Shown: positions 21,972-35,440, numbered from the stretch's first letter. The stretch: DNA of 64,000 bases from Isoetes taiwanensis (GCA_021234155.1 JAJEKV010000226.1:188001-252000), one strand, 5' to 3'. The notes: generated by a model not told the origin, from the letters alone. Made by a program: numbers and translations.

Positions 21972-22600
21972 TAAGGGGCACGGTATAATTGGTTAATGCC
22001 CAATTGCTTCCTGAGTTTATCAGTAATGAGATTGACGGCACTACCACCATCAATTTGGACATGATTGATATGTTGATTGCCCACCGTGGCATGCACTGGT
22101 GTTGAAGTCGCAACAGCTCCAACCAGAACCGTGGGAAGAGGTAACTGATCTTTACGAGCCGGACAGAGTTTCAAAATAGTGGCCAGGCTCAAAGGAATCT
22201 TGATCTTTGCAAGTTCTTCCTGAAGTTCCAAGGGAACATGTGAAAAGGGGTCCGCAGGGTCCAATGGAGCTGGGGACTGTGGTAAAGAAGCAGAAACTTC
22301 TTTGAGAAGCTCGACCTCAGCAGCAATATTTGGATATGGGAGAGCGTAATCGGTGGATGATGACGGTCTTTGCGACGCCTTTGAGCTCTCGTGGTGGCAT
22401 GAACATTTGCCAGTGTTCGACCTTCCGCAGCCTGCATGAGTTTCAGAATACTTTGTCTCACTTTAGGCATGACGTGAGACATAAGTTTGTCAAGATCAGG
22501 TGCGAAGTGAACTTTTTTATCATCGTCATGAGGGACAGTTTCCACAGCAAAAGCAGGTTGCGTGTCATGAGGAATGATGGTCAAAGGGCGTGAAGCCCGT
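21972..22600 (-). pseudogene. Outer gypsy element, first half of protease region
   Basis: The minus-strand frame reads VPLELQEELAKIKIPLSLAT, HVQIDGGSAVNLITDKLRKQ and LGINQLYRAPYD, then is cut by the insertion at 21971. The missing continuation (DIKLANGHITRPQG) lies at 3678 on the same strand. The protease has the same unusual IDGG active-site motif as the inner copy. Confidence 0.85.
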
Positions 22601-24535
22601 GTGTGGCGTGGAGACAAGACCAACCCAATTGAATTTGTTGGGACGGGGAGGGTTGAGAACCGATAAATCTCCTCCGAGCTTGTTGATCCATAGGATTGGA
22701 AGTAGACGCAGCTTGCGGAGGGCGCTGTTGTTGAGGCAGCCGAGGAGGTTTTCTCAAAACAGGACGAGGGCCCTGTTTACCGTTGGCCACCCAGAGTTGA
22801 TAAGCCGTGAGACGGACAGAAGCTGGTTGATTGGAACCCGGAAGTTGAACTTGAACTTGAGGAAGTTGAGGGCACGCCGTGGTGGTGTGACCCCATTCAT
22901 GACAATGATAACATTGAGCTTTTGAAGGATCAAAGGGAGGACGGTTGCCTTGTCCTTGTCCTGGTCACGAGATGGTCTTTGTGGTGGATCTTCGCCGCCG
23001 TTGTTGATACCGGCCGCGGTTGTTGATACTGCTGCGGTTGTTGAGCTTGATATTGCTGAGGCGGATATGATTGTTGTGTTGAGGCGTGGTTTGGACTTGA
23101 AAGACTATTTTATTTCGAAAAGGTGTAGGATGAGATCGCGTGCATTCTTCCGTGGCATGATTGCACATATTGCATCTTTTACAATGAGGAGGTCCATTGG
23201 AGGCGTTGCATTCATTGGCCAGATGACCTTGATACTTACAAATAGTACACGGATGTGAGAGCCGTTGTGGATTTGCTTATGAGGTTGAGCGAGTTCCGAG
23301 GAACCATGACGGGGGCATGAAAGGGAGTTCCTGCAGAGCAACACCCCGAGATGAAACATTGACCGAGTGATTAACCAATTCAATGGCCTGCTCCAGAGAC
23401 TTGGGACGCAGGTATTCTGTCATGAGTCGAATAGCAGGAGGAAGGCCCCTCGCAGTAAAACCGTGACGAGGATCCGGGCTTTGGTGGGGTACTCCCCGAG
23501 TTTGCCGACAAGAATGTGAAGACGGTCCGCCAAAATCGAGGCAGACTCCGTGGGCTCTTCTTTCAAGGTCATTGAGTTGCTTTAAGAGTAATGGCGAATC
23601 GATCATCATCCATGGTGCCATAATGAGACAAAAAGGCAGTCTTCATTTCCTGGCCAACTCGTTTCCAGTGGCTTTTGTTGGCCATTAACCACTGATGAGG
23701 GGCGCCTCTGAGCGTGGTCGAAAAGATATGAAATTTAAGTTGGGGCTGAGCATGACCATTCAGAATGGCCAAGGCTTCAAATTCCTCCATGTGTGCCGAA
23801 GCACTCTAATCTAGAGGTTTGCCTTTGGTGTTGCCAAAAGTGGGATAAGTCAGCTTCAAATTATGAGTAGGAGATGAAGGCGGAACTTGAGCATAGACAG
23901 TGGATTTGATTGAGGATATGCGAAGCATATAGAGGTGGTCTTCGCCTGAGACCGAAAGTGCAAGGGGTGGGACTGAAAACCGGTGGTCCATAAAAAGTAG
24001 CATCTGGTGGGGAAGGGCCTTGAGAGCCGTCCTCATTAGGCTTGAGATCTGTGGTTTGATAAACAGGAAGAGCGTGCTGAAAAGATGGAGAAGTTGGAAT
24101 GCCATGAACATAGGAAGGGCCAAAGGTGACATGATGGTAGCCCATTCCAAAGATGAGGAGAAGATGGTTGGGACTACCGAGGGTGTGACCCCGGGATATT
24201 TATGTAGGTGCCGCCGAGTCCGAAAAATAATGAGGCTTGGGGCTGAACAGGGTATGTTTCGGAGATCTTGGGTTGTGAGCAATGGCTTAATACACACTGT
24301 GGGGAGACCCCGGTCAAGAATGAGCACGAGGGGTAGGAGGTGCCGACCGAGCTTACGGAGCTGGACGACCTCCTCAATGTCATAAGCAAGTATCATACAT
24401 ATCCCGAACAGCTCAGGTCGCTGATGGCGCCCACCGAGCCGCCGCTTGGCAAAGAAGTTCTTCAGAGTGAAACCTCGAAAGCGCACATCATGAAAAGAAA
24501 AGAAAGATCGACTCGGCAGCAAAATGGCAGCGCTT
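22600..24535 (-). pseudogene. Outer gypsy gag
   Basis: The frames 24522-23806, 23790-23569, 23621-23277 and 23383-22965 together give a gag: an N-terminal part with GYHHVTFGPSYVHGIPTSPS, a capsid-like part (MEEFEALAILNGHAQPQLKF, HIFSTTLRGAPHQWLMANKS), and two CCHC zinc knuckles near 23260-23125. It is better preserved than the inner copy at 4300-6440 but still frame-shifted. The proximal end directly follows the LTR at 24540-25111. Confidence 0.85.
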
Positions 24536-24539
24536 GGGG

Positions 24540-25111
24540 GTCGGGTTCGGGAACTCCTCGCAAGACACCCTCTCGGAGGACCCTTGATCTAACAGAGAAC
24601 CGGGAGCTATGTCACGCGGGATTTGCAAGAAAACAAAGGAAAGGGAAAAAAGAAACAAAAGAGAACAATGAGATCACAATAATAAGCTTCCTTGATGTCA
24701 ATGAAGATACATGAGCTCGCAATCGAGAGAAAACGAAATGAGACAAGACTCAAAACTCATCTAAAACTCATGTGCTAGCTCTACTCATATATATAGTACA
24801 ATGGCCTTTGGCCCAATATAGACACTCGACCGATTTCGTGCCGACTCCGGAAGGAAGCCCGATTCAGGTGAATCTTTGGGGGTGCCTCTTGAAAAGCCCG
24901 AATCACGCCGACGCCGACGCGGTGGCGGGGGTCGCCACTTGTCCGGAAGGCCGCCTTTGTTGACGCCAAGCGTGGTCTTTGTCTGCGTGGTCCGCTTGGT
25001 CTTCTGGCCGAGCCTTTGACGGTTGACCCGCGTACCGGTTGTGGATCCTTGGCCTTGACCCGTCCGTCAGATGCATGAATAGTCCTGTGCACTGTGAGGC
25101 GCAGTGACTCA
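24540..25111 (-). repeat. 5' LTR plus leader of the outer gypsy element
   Basis: The reverse complement contains GGACTATTCATGCATCTGAC, the TATA run near 24786-24797 and the ...gtgctagctctactc region shared with the other two LTRs. The first ~35 bases are diverged (TGAGTCAC... instead of TGTTAGTCCC), so the exact 5' end is approximate. Confidence 0.75.
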
Positions 25112-28100
25112 GTCCGCCGCCTCTCAATCCTAGAGGACCTCTTGCATTAAGAAAGAGTCGAAATAAACTGCACAAAACCCCAGAAGGCACATATTTGCTG
25201 CACAATTAATAGAGTTTGAGGCTAAAGATACCACGCTATTTACAACCATTAAGAACGTGGAGGCCGGTTTCAAAATATTACAAAGCCGATCGCATGTGAG
25301 TGCTTTTCGTGTTGGATATCAATCAATGATTAATATATGTAGAGTGCTTATGACAACATGTTTTGACATTATAAACTTCTTTATCAGAACAAACGATCAT
25401 TAATCTACTTATATTGCTAATACATCAGCATCCAGTAGATAAAATAATTCTTGATTTCTATATGTGCTACCAAACGTACAGCCAATCAAAAGTCGACATA
25501 CCAAGACCAACATTAGTACACTAGCATTCAGAAAACGAAATAATACTTGGTTTCTATTGGGCTGACAAATCCACCAGCTGGGCTTAAAAATCCGCCTACA
25601 GATTAAGTTGACAAACTTGCCAATCGGCTGGGAATCTATATGTATAGCAGCATTTATCATACTAATCTGAGCTCGAATCCTCTGTGAGGCCCGCTTCCCT
25701 TTGGTTTGTAAGTTTAATCTCAATGATGTCCACAAATATATCATCCACTATCCAAAAAAAAGATAAAACTCTTGAATTATAGATTGCAATACTGACGTAA
25801 GGCGCTGGCTCCGCCAGCGCTAAATTCTTGTATTTGGTTAAAGTTATTATTATCATTATGTTTATATGTAATTGGACTTGACGAAACTTTTGAAATAAGT
25901 ATTCCTTTAAGCTTTCATTTGACTATTTTTTCTAATTAGAAAAAAGCAAAAAAAGTAACTTTTAGACATATTGTACTACAATTACAAATAGTAATCAACT
26001 ATCAAGGAACATACGATGATATCAAAAAACTTTTAACAGAAGCTCATAGGATAGCTTATAACGTCCATAGTCTAAACTACATTCAATGCAATGGGGTCCT
26101 TCTAGATATGGTGATCAAATTGCACTTATCTGTAATCCTTGAAGGAAGTTATGCAACCAACCTGAGCATCTAAATGAATATTAGCCATGTCTTACAACTC
26201 CTTTTTGGGTTGCCCCTAGGGGGCAAACCCTTGCTTATTTAAGATGCATATGCGGTATATGTAATAGAAATTCATAATTTGAAAAACTACTATCATCGAT
26301 GATGATAGGTGGCGATCTGTAAAAATCTTTAATAAGACTTCATTTTGTCTGACTATTAATGATCTAATATATAAATATTGTAATATAAAGAAAGGCTAAT
26401 CCTTTTTTCATTAAGGAAAAGGGGGAAAATAGTTTGGCTAATCCTAAGAAAATAATGGAGTACTTGTTTTAACTATGGCTATTTTTTATTTTTTTTTTAA
26501 AATAAATCTCTCTTCATAAAATTTGCCGCAAAAATTGCCTAGAGCCCCTGAAAATTGCCATTTGGCTAATAATAGCCGCTAATTTTTTCCATGCATACTA
26601 TTCTTCTGCCGGGCTAGAAAGGCACTGGCTATCTGTGCTTTACATAGTCGTCATTACTTATAGAATCAAGGAAAAAATAAAGTGAACATTAGGGATTTCT
26701 TTGGATAGCATAAATTATAAAGCCGGAATAGCCATGAGTGATGCAGAAAACTACATGCAATTCCAAAATATCTCTAACTTCAACATGTGTGAAATGATCT
26801 CATCTTGAGACAAAAATGAATTGCAGTTTTTCTTGAGAAGACTGTAAATCAATCTAACAATAAACATAAAAGAACATTCAGTAATACAGAAAGCTAAATC
26901 ACTTAAACTAATCCATTAAGCACAAGTCAAAGAATTACAAGTTCAAAGGTACGGATTATAGGTTCAAAGACACTGTCCAGAAATCAATATCATAGCATGC
27001 ACCAAGTGTTAAGCACTTAAGATAATACTATCATACAGCCTGACAAGTTAAAAATCAGGATGTCTCAGAAAAACGTATTTATATTTCCAACAATGGAACA
27101 GAGGAGGCATGGTAGACGCTGGAAATGAATCGATCAAGCTAAATAATGTAGAAAAAAATGTATTTTTAAAAATTCAACAGCATATTGCAATGCAATCACA
27201 AGAAAAAAAACTCACCATTGCAACAATGTAATCTGTTTAGGTAGAACCACATGCATGCAACGCTTTATATAGTTCCTTCTTTAATGTGCCTAGGCTGTTT
27301 ATGGATGAAATTACATGTTCCTATGAGGTTTATTTCTCTGTTTATGGTTAATTTATGGACACCACTGTTGGATTCATATTAAGAATTCCATGCACTCAGA
27401 TTCCACTTTATTCGTTTCAATATCAGTAATAATCTGCAACATAATTATGAGAAACTTGTCAATCCCCTCACAATTGAAGTACCTGAACAGAACATATCTC
27501 CATTTGTGTTCACTTTCTCATTCAGCATGACATTAACAACTTTCCCCTGGAACGCATGTCCACTTTTTACCAACAAACCAAAGCCTCTGCAAGAATGGAA
27601 GCCGATAGGTGAAGGATACATACTTCATCTCGAATTTCATTCGGCATTTTTTGCTCTACCACCTGCAAAATGGAGTACGGTTGGAGAGAGACGTTAAAAC
27701 AAGCCCATCAATTGCAGCAGGCATAAAGTAAGGAAGAAATATTCATTTAAGTAACTTTAAGCCTGTTGACACCTGCAGGGTCTATAAGAACAATGCATGC
27801 AATAGACTTGGCCTAAAAAACATCTTTGAAGAATGGCTAGAGAAAGTATACCCTGTGAAGATGTCACATTCATCATTTTGGTCACCCTAAAACAAGCATG
27901 TGGTGTGTGTTGTAGCTTTTTGCTCCTTTCTGACCAACCATATAAAATAGAGGCTAACTAAGCCAGCATCATGTCCCTAACTCTCTATACCCTGCAGGTG
28001 TGACTGCAGTGACCATTAAAAAGCAGATTCATTGAACAGTCAAAGTCAAATGGTAGTCCTAAAGCATTGCCTTCGGCTTTGCTGCTGACTGCAAACTGAA

Positions 28101-28440
28101 CAGTCATGGTTCCTTTTAGTAAGATTGGATTGGAAATAAACCGGCAAACTAATAATGTACTCTACGGCACTGTTACCACCTCAGTGCAGGAAGCGTTTGA
28201 AGATTTTATTCGAAAAACATGAGAAAATAGCAGTTCATGAGATTGTCCTAACTCCTTTCTATGGGAGAAACAGAGGATAACATCTAGAAGATGGAAACAA
28301 GCACCCTAGCTCTATCCAAAAATGTCCTAATCCAGAAGGGGTGACATTATCGGTCTCCAACAGAACAAAATGCTAAGGCAAAGGCACAAACAGCCATAAA
28401 GTGTGGTTTGTGTAGTCTCTCCCAAACCGAACAAGCCCTA
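25112..28440. other. AT-rich region without recognised genes
   Basis: No conserved frame found. Small structures: a hairpin with arms GCGCTGGC/GCCAGCGC at 25802-25820 and a short palindrome around ttgcccctagggggcaa near 26211-26227. Confidence 0.5.
25802..25820. repeat. GC-rich hairpin
   Basis: Arms GCGCTGGC and GCCAGCGC around TCC. The right flank TAAATTCTTGTA resembles that of the hairpin at 137-156. Confidence 0.65.
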
Positions 28441-28708
28441 GCAAAATCTTTCTGAGTTTCTTCTCAATGAGCATACCTAACCCAAACGCTAACATTCCAA
28501 CTTGCCCGTCTTATGAGATCCTCGAACTCCTTCCACCGGAGAAGATGATGCTCAGAAAGCCCAGCATAGTCAATGATCTTCTGTTGAGGAGGAAGCACAA
28601 GGAGCCCAAAAATGAAGTACTATATTTAACCAATATCATATCATCAAAAAACCATGGTATACATGGTTTCTTATGTATGAATTAATTCGATAGAAGAAAA
28701 CTACATGC

Positions 28709-28860
28709 TATAGTGATTTGTCTAAACTGATTATGGTTTATGATATGGTTATTAATGTTGATTGTGATGCTATAGTGGTTTATTAAAACTCGTTGTGGTT
28801 TTATGAGATAGCTTTTGCATACTATAATGGTTCGTTAAACTAGTAATAGTTTGTTAATAC
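28709..28860 (+). repeat. Diverged tandem repeat, about three units
   Basis: Units of 65-80 bp each start with a 'ctatagtggttt'-like word (28709, 28772, 28822) and contain a 'ggttt(a)tga' word. Diverged and AT-rich; no coding frame. Confidence 0.5.
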
Positions 28861-29304
28861 CACTCTATATAAATGGTTATTAGACCATCTCCACAATATT
28901 GAACTACCTTTAACTAATCTTTTGACATTTACAATTACCTTCCCATCTCTATTGAATTCTTTTTTTTTTTTTTCTTTTCCAAAGGCCACTTAATCTAATG
29001 TGGAAACTCACATATGGACATATGAAATCCTCATGTATAAACAACATGCATGATACAAGATCACATGATGAGGATTTCCCTCCATCCCTTAATTTTGTTA
29101 TTTATGTAAATGTTGTTTATAAAAATTCTCTCGTGGCATGCGTGACCAGCCTCTGGCTTTTTGAGGTTTTTGTTTTCTTATCATTGTGTTTTAGTGGTGA
29201 TGATGTGCAGGTATAGGGGTGATGCGCGGCTACGTTTCTCCTTGAAGCATGGGATTTTCATGGGAGATTTTAGCAACCTTGCATTTGTTTAAGCTCCTTG
29301 CCAA

Positions 29305-29367
29305 CTTATCACTAGGGTTTTTCCTTAAAAACCCGAAAGGGCGAGCTTTATTAATCCCAGTGATAAG
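29305..29367 (+). repeat. LINE-like 3' stem-loop
   Basis: Arms CTTATCACT (29305-29313) and AGTGATAAG (29359-29367) enclose GGGTTTTTCCTTAAAAACCC and TTAATCCC. The same architecture occurs, on the minus strand, at the 3' end of the LINE insertion near 46536-46605. It is probably the 3' UTR relic of a related LINE. Confidence 0.5.
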
Positions 29368-30189
29368 CTCTCGATAGGTACATTAGCCAACATTTGTAGC
29401 AAATAATTTTTATTTTTGGGGTAGATATTCTCTAGGTTTTTTAAATTTTAAGGGTACCTTATAATATGCAGCTACCCACTTTATATCATTGTAGAAAAAC
29501 CACTGAGATGAATGAAAAGCCTATCTATTGTTGTTGTATCTTGCGAGTCACAGCACGAGAACACGAGAATGTTCAATTTTGATCATACGATGGTGATCAA
29601 GATTATAAATAAATATTTCACTATATAGTTAATTTCTTACTTAAAAAGAAGTATGCAATCCCGGGGGGTTCACCTCTATATAAGGGGCATATGGCATGTG
29701 CGTGCATCAAGTCAGGAGAAACCCCTCTGTATACAGCTGACCCTCCATAGAAACCCCTATGTATACGGTCCCATACTGTCGAAGAATCATACCCGATTCT
29801 ATACTTTTACACCCAGTGTAAGCACTTCTTGCCCTACCAGAGCAAAGGTATTAAGTACATACCAGAGTGGTCCAGCAGGGGGTGCTACATCCAGGCCAAT
29901 CAATCCACTCACACATTGAGCCTGTTTTCCTTCACCAGCTTGCAGAATGTACTGGAGCACAACAGAATATTATATACCTACACCAAATGCAAAATGCCAA
30001 GAAACAATAAACCAGTGTAAGCTCAAATGTGTTATTTCCAATGGTGAATGCGACGGTCCAAGAATCGTGACACACACAATCCATCGTGGACTCCCCATTT
30101 GGGCTTGGTATTTTCTCCAGTAAAAGCTTGAATAAAGATAAGACAAATTTTTGGACAAGATCAAAACACTATAGTACACATGCTAATCA

Positions 30190-32377
30190 TGAGCAATATA
30201 AATACCGGTGGTGGACGGGTTTAAAAAGCCTACTTGCTTCAAGTAAGTGAGGATCCGGGTCTTTAGTCCGATTTTGTCTAAGCTGATTTTGAACCTAAAT
30301 AATGACCATCTCACGGATTGTACACACAACATCATCATTTGGAGCATTTGAATATTCCTTTTCCAAAATGCTTGCAACTGTGGGGTCTGTTAAAAGAAAT
30401 GATCAAACATTTGCTCTAGAAAGTTCAGCTTAAATGCAATCTTGTACCATTATTGACTACCTTTCGGATACCAAGCCGAAGATACTTTATCTGGTGCCGC
30501 TGCAATATAACATGTCAATCTATGCTTAGGCATCTTCAAAACAATCAAAACATATATTAGCTCCGTAAACTAAGCGGCAAACCGTGAAGCGGCTGACTCA
30601 ACATTAATATCTCCATATTGAGAGACAACCATCTTGCACTCGACCGATCACTCCAAAGGCATGGTTTGAATTCCATTTAGGTCTAAATGAAGAGAGCAAA
30701 TCTTTGCAACAATGTGGCATTCATTTTTGGTCAAACCGGCAAGCTTGACCATGGATTTAGCAAGCTTCAACATTATTCTATTTTTCCCTTGAAAAGTCCA
30801 AGCGGATGCAACATGAGCTACTAAGCATGGCATATGTTTTATTGTCAACAAGATTGCACCTTCTTCAAATTTTCTATATTCTTTTTTTGATGTAATAGTG
30901 CGGATAAGTGAGAAGTGATTTCCAGAAGACATCCGTATGAGACGAAGAGGGCGAGGAAATTCGAGATAATCTTATTTCTAACAATGCAAAAGAGATAATA
31001 TTTTGGGAAGACATGTTACTCTACAAAGACTTGTTACACTTAACAACCAAAATATTGGTAGTTACAGTGGGCCTTTGGATTTCTGTGACAACTATATGCC
31101 TACATGGATGCCCGGAGGACTGTCCTAAGTAGCGGTTAAAAATAAATTCGATAGACCGGATAGGCCTTCATTCATGCATGCAACCATTTTGTTGTGGATG
31201 CAATCATATGGTCACACAACATAATGGTGGTTGGTTGAGAGAAAATACCTCATCAACCATCAGAATCAATCACATCGGTTTCAACTAAAAGCGAAGACAG
31301 GAGTTTCGGTAGTCATCCTGTAACCTCCCGAAATTATCGACATTCTTGAGAACATCATTAAACTTTGCAAGTTCTACAAACCTCAAAGTTTGCCAAGCGA
31401 AGGACACTAGCCTCGATGGAGATAGTCTTGCAATTTCGTCTGTTGAAACCAGCTTTTCCCCGAATATGCAAAAATGACACTTAGTTGCACGTAAAAACTA
31501 TCGATTAATGAAGGCGAAAGTACCTTGCTTGCATGACGTTGAGTAAGGCAATGTGAATTCTTTTGACCACCGCATGAATAGAAGGGATAAGTGTAAGAAG
31601 CATATGTAAACGTTCTTAATGACTATCAATGTCACTAAGGCCTACTAAACTTGAAGAATAGAGATATATAGGGTGCACTGAACTGTTGCATATGAATCTT
31701 CCTTTGCTCGCCGTGCTCTTAAATCGCCATGCGCCAAATCGCACGCAAATTATAGTTCATTTAAGTTGAGATTCCATAAACTCTATTTTATCATTAAGTC
31801 GATTGAGATTACGCACTTCAAGTCCTCCATCATTCCCAGTGTTCATTAGTCGCCATTCTTATTTACGTAGTTGAAATTTCTCCAATTCCCTACATATGAT
31901 ACCACACAATAAACTTAGCAATGCCTTAGATAGAGGGATAGAATAAACTTGTTAGGTACTGCAGACAACCGTGCGTACAAAAGGAAAACCAATGCCTTAC
32001 CATAGCTATCCTTCTTATCCATTTGAACCTTTGCTCTAGCCTTCATATCAAGCTTTTCAAAGATCCTGGCGTGCCGAGCTAGTTATAGAAATCTATGGAA
32101 CGTTAGATTCACATCTACATATTCAAATGGTACCTTAAAGCAAAGCATATTTATGTGTACATAACATACCATCAAGTTTAAGGAATTCGGACCCAATAAT
32201 AGCCACATCTTGACGAGCATTATATCCATCATTGATAGTCGACCTGAAATACCATGAACAGAGGGACTCGAGAGAAATTCACCATAGTAGAAAATGGGAG
32301 GGGCCAATACTTACCAGGGCTAGAACAACCGGGTCCTTTCGAGCTTTCTCATTAAGATTTTGTGCGGCGTGGTCATG
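30190..32377 (-). pseudogene. Unidentified multi-exon gene, decayed
   Basis: Several minus-strand blocks look like exons with GT-AG borders. 32377-32315: HDHAAQNLNEKARKDPVVLA. 32243-32170: STINDGYNARQDVAIIGSEF. 32078-32001: ARHARIFEKLDMKARAKVQM. About 31610-31524: LIPSIHAVVKRIHIALLNVM. 31439-31280: DEIARLSPSRLVSFAWQTLR. About 30930-30560: GAILLTIKHMPCLVAHVASA. About 30480-30310: APDKVSSAWYPK then DPTVASILEKEYSNAPNDD. The block at 30648 has TGA where tryptophan seems expected, and another stop follows, so the gene is probably dead. I do not recognise the family; it could be a host gene or a transposon gene. Confidence 0.5.
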
Positions 32378-34500
32378 CTAGATTTTTTATGTGGCAGGGA
32401 CGAAAAAACTTCAAAACATTACCTCCGAAACACCAAATCCTAAAACGTTTCTCTGGCATGTGTGCTTCGGATTCAAACCCCTAAAATGTACTCTTACGCC
32501 TTAGCAGCTCCAAGAAATCCATCCCCGGACCGTGGAAAATGCATTCATCTGGGCGCCAAAACGTATGAGCGCCCGCATGTATACATACTATTTTTTTTCG
32601 AAAAAACCCCTCTCCCGTCCACGCACATGTATTCTACGGAATACATACGTGAACCCCCCGGGTATGCAATGCATGCACGTGTGTCCTTGCTACTAGATGG
32701 CTCAGATTGCTCTATGGATATGGTTCAGTATCCATCCTTGCCCAAAAAGGGCGTATAAAAAGGGGGGAAGGGAATGAGAAGAAAAGTGCATGCTAAAAAT
32801 TAAACTCGACGTTTGATAAAGGTAAGAGGGCATGATAAAGATAAGAGGGCATTAATACCTATACAACATGCATATTGATAAAGCATAACATGAAATCCAG
32901 ATCGGAGAATTTATAACTGACCAAAAACATTAAACAAAATGGAGTATAGTGTATAGGTTTGCCACATAATTAGCAGCCATTGTTGCCTTTGGTAATGTCT
33001 ACTACCACCTCATGTGCTCGCCTTAGTTCAAAGTAAAATCATTGCCTTTATAATCAACATAGCAAAATACTGCTTCGTTTATATCTTATATCTTTGGAAC
33101 CTAAGCATTGCAACTAATTGCAGGGCCTGCAACAATATATTGATTTACAAATTATTTGAATGATGCATCACCAACCAACGTGCGGCCCCCTTTAACATTA
33201 ACATCAATATCAATATAAAAAATCTCTCCTAAATATTACCCATTTCTCGCTTGTCACATGGGGATAATTCTAGATTCCTTAGAAAAACTCGATTAAGATG
33301 GCACATATGAAAATATTAGAAGAATGTTAGGCACCTCGATAGGTAGTAAAGGCATTCCTTGATTTTAAAAGAGCCAAGAGCTTGAGGTAGAATTGGAGCT
33401 TATAATATTAGCCACTATAACATTAGAATTGAATTGAATTGTCTTTTACCGCCATGAAGACGAAATGACCTACGGACCCAGCCAAACAAACAAAGAAGAT
33501 ATAGTATGGACTAATGATGATGAAAAGGCGGATCAGCAAAACTTCTTAGTATAATATTATAGAATGAGTTAATTAGAATTTTATTTCCGTTATGAAGCTG
33601 CAAATTTCTAACATTTATTTTCATCTCCAGGATTATAGTCAGATTGAATTGCTCAGGTTTTCAGTAGGAACTGCATGTTCAAAAATTTGGTTGCTTATAT
33701 TGCATTCTGAGGAAGAACGTCTTGTAGAAAAGCAAAAAGTTTATTAAAAAAAAGGCATTGAATTTACTATCTGGAATGGTGCAGATCACATCATCAGTGA
33801 TCTTGCTCGTTGTATGCATGTCCAAGTACAAATGGAAATATCAGGGTTCAAATCCCTGCCCGTTGAACTGGCTTATTTAACATCACAATATACCATAGTT
33901 ACTTTAATGATCACACATGCTTTTTCAATGTGAAAGTGTGATGTTTTATGTAAAAGCTTGCATTAATTTTCTTTTCTTCTTAACAATTACTATTTATGTT
34001 TGCAAAATGGCAATGGTTTTCGGGCAAGAGTATGTGTGACTACAATTATTAAACCAACACCAAATTTATTGTCTAAAATATTATCAGCTTGTCCCAAAAC
34101 CTATCACTATCTTGACGAAAAACCACTAGCAACTTGACCCAAAAGCTCCCATTATGTTGACAAAAAACCATTAGCAACTTGACACAAAAGCTACCACTAT
34201 CTTGATGAAAAGACCATTAGTAGTTGACATATGTCTTTTGATAAGCAATTGAAAAGTTTTATTGTATGAAACAACATATAAACAACTTAATTATAAACCA
34301 CTCTAAGTCACATGAACATTTCAGGCCAAAAACAAGGGTGGTTCACTGCCTACATTACTTGTTAAACCAGATACTTAAAACATAGACATAAAACATAGTG
34401 CTAAACTAAATAAATTAAATAGCATAAAGAACCGTGATGGAGAACTGTGGTAAGTAACTAGTCATAGTTTTTCAACATATTAACCCACAAAGTAATATTA
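32378..34500. other. No recognised gene
   Basis: AT-rich with short frames. It holds a repeat at 34086-34222 and an isolated tRNA T-arm-like hairpin at 33842-33858 (CAGGGTTCAAATCCCTG). Upstream exons of the unidentified gene may be here but cannot be shown. Confidence 0.4.
34086..34222 (+). repeat. Three-unit tandem repeat, ~46 bp
   Basis: Units start agcttgtcccaaaacc, acttgacccaaaagc and acttgacacaaaagc. Each contains an (at)cttgacgaaaaacca-like word and ends in ccattagca/ag. Confidence 0.7.
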
Positions 34501-34505
34501 ATATA

Positions 34506-34723
34506 TTATAGTGGTTTCGGGTAAAAACCATCATAAGAAACTAATAACGAAATTTTTTTGGTGGCCTTGTGAAGTATTTCTGCTTCCTCGCATTCCCGAG
34601 CTTCTTGAAGGAGCTGCGACTCTAATGCTTCATGTATGAATGCAAGAGTTCGGGCATGCTTTGTATGAATGAGTGCAACCAGCGATGCCCCCTTCAAGCA
34701 TTCCTCAGCGGAAACCCTAGCCA
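34506..34723 (-). CDS. Hypothetical first exon
   Basis: Begins MARVSAEECLKGASLVALIH and continues with a glutamate-rich helical stretch (ESQLLQEARECEEAEILHKA). The ATG at 34723-34721 and the codon pattern look like a plant first exon. It might be the start of the decayed gene at 30190-32377, on the same strand, but no link can be shown. No family recognised. Confidence 0.3.
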
Positions 34724-35292
34724 TGGCCGACGGTAACGGATAACCCAACCCACCCACGTGCACAAAAGTCTTAGTTGGCAGCAACGTGGACACTCTAAAA
34801 TTGCTTGAAAGTGTCAACTTGTGTTTGTGCAAACGTGCGAAAAACACACACACACACATATAGGGCAACGCTTCAAGAACTCCAGAAATTGAAGGGAACA
34901 TTAGCTTCTTCTTTGTACTTGATTGACTATAGAAACCCTTTCGAATCAAACAAACACTTCCTCAATTGCCAATCGCAAGAATATCGGCGGATGAAGAGGT
35001 AAGAACAGAAAGTTTTCTTTCTAAAAAGGCTCTTCTAACCGTAAGAATTAAATTGCATAGAAAATTTGCATCGATCCTATATTAACAGAAACGCTTCCGA
35101 GATTTTGCATCGAAAACCTTCCGGATTTCATAGAAATTTGGAAGGGTTTCCACGTTGAAGGCAGGAAGGGTTTCCAATTTTTTTTTTTTTATAACCCAAA
35201 TTGGGCGGAGATAGTGTGAGCCACCCGGCTGGGTGGGGCAATGTATGGCAATTCAATTATGAAAAATTTAAGTACTAGAAGGATGTGGGTTT

Positions 35293-35440
35293 ATACGGAA
35301 GGGGAAACTTTCGGGAGCAGGGGGTTTCCGGGGGAAACTGGCCTGGCGGCGCCGCCGAGAGCGGCGGCAGCCGCGAGCGGCGGCGCCGCCAGGCCAGTTT
35401 CCCCCGGAAACACCCTGCGACCGAAGTTTCCCGCCGTAAC
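35293..35440. repeat. Foldback block with long perfect arms
   Basis: The inner arms (about 35324-35357 and 35378-35411) are perfectly complementary over at least 33 bp, centred on GGCGGCGCCGCC. Outer arms (acggaaggggaaact... and ...agtttcccgccgt) pair with mismatches. A second diverged copy is at 37955-38097. Both sit directly left of the same terminal repeat (35435 and 38097), so the foldback is part of the element's left end. Confidence 0.8.

Noticed and set aside
21389-25111. Outer element as a simple LTR-gag-protease-LTR (TR-GAG-like) element bounded by the two minus-strand LTRs
   Set aside because: The LTR at 21389-21966 sits exactly at a 5-bp duplicated break whose other half is at 3679, so it belongs to the inserted unit rather than being the outer element's own 3' LTR.
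33842-33858. tRNA gene suggested by a perfect T-arm (CAGGGTTCAAATCCCTG)
   Set aside because: No matching acceptor stem, D-arm or A box was found in the preceding 70-80 bases; at most a SINE relic.
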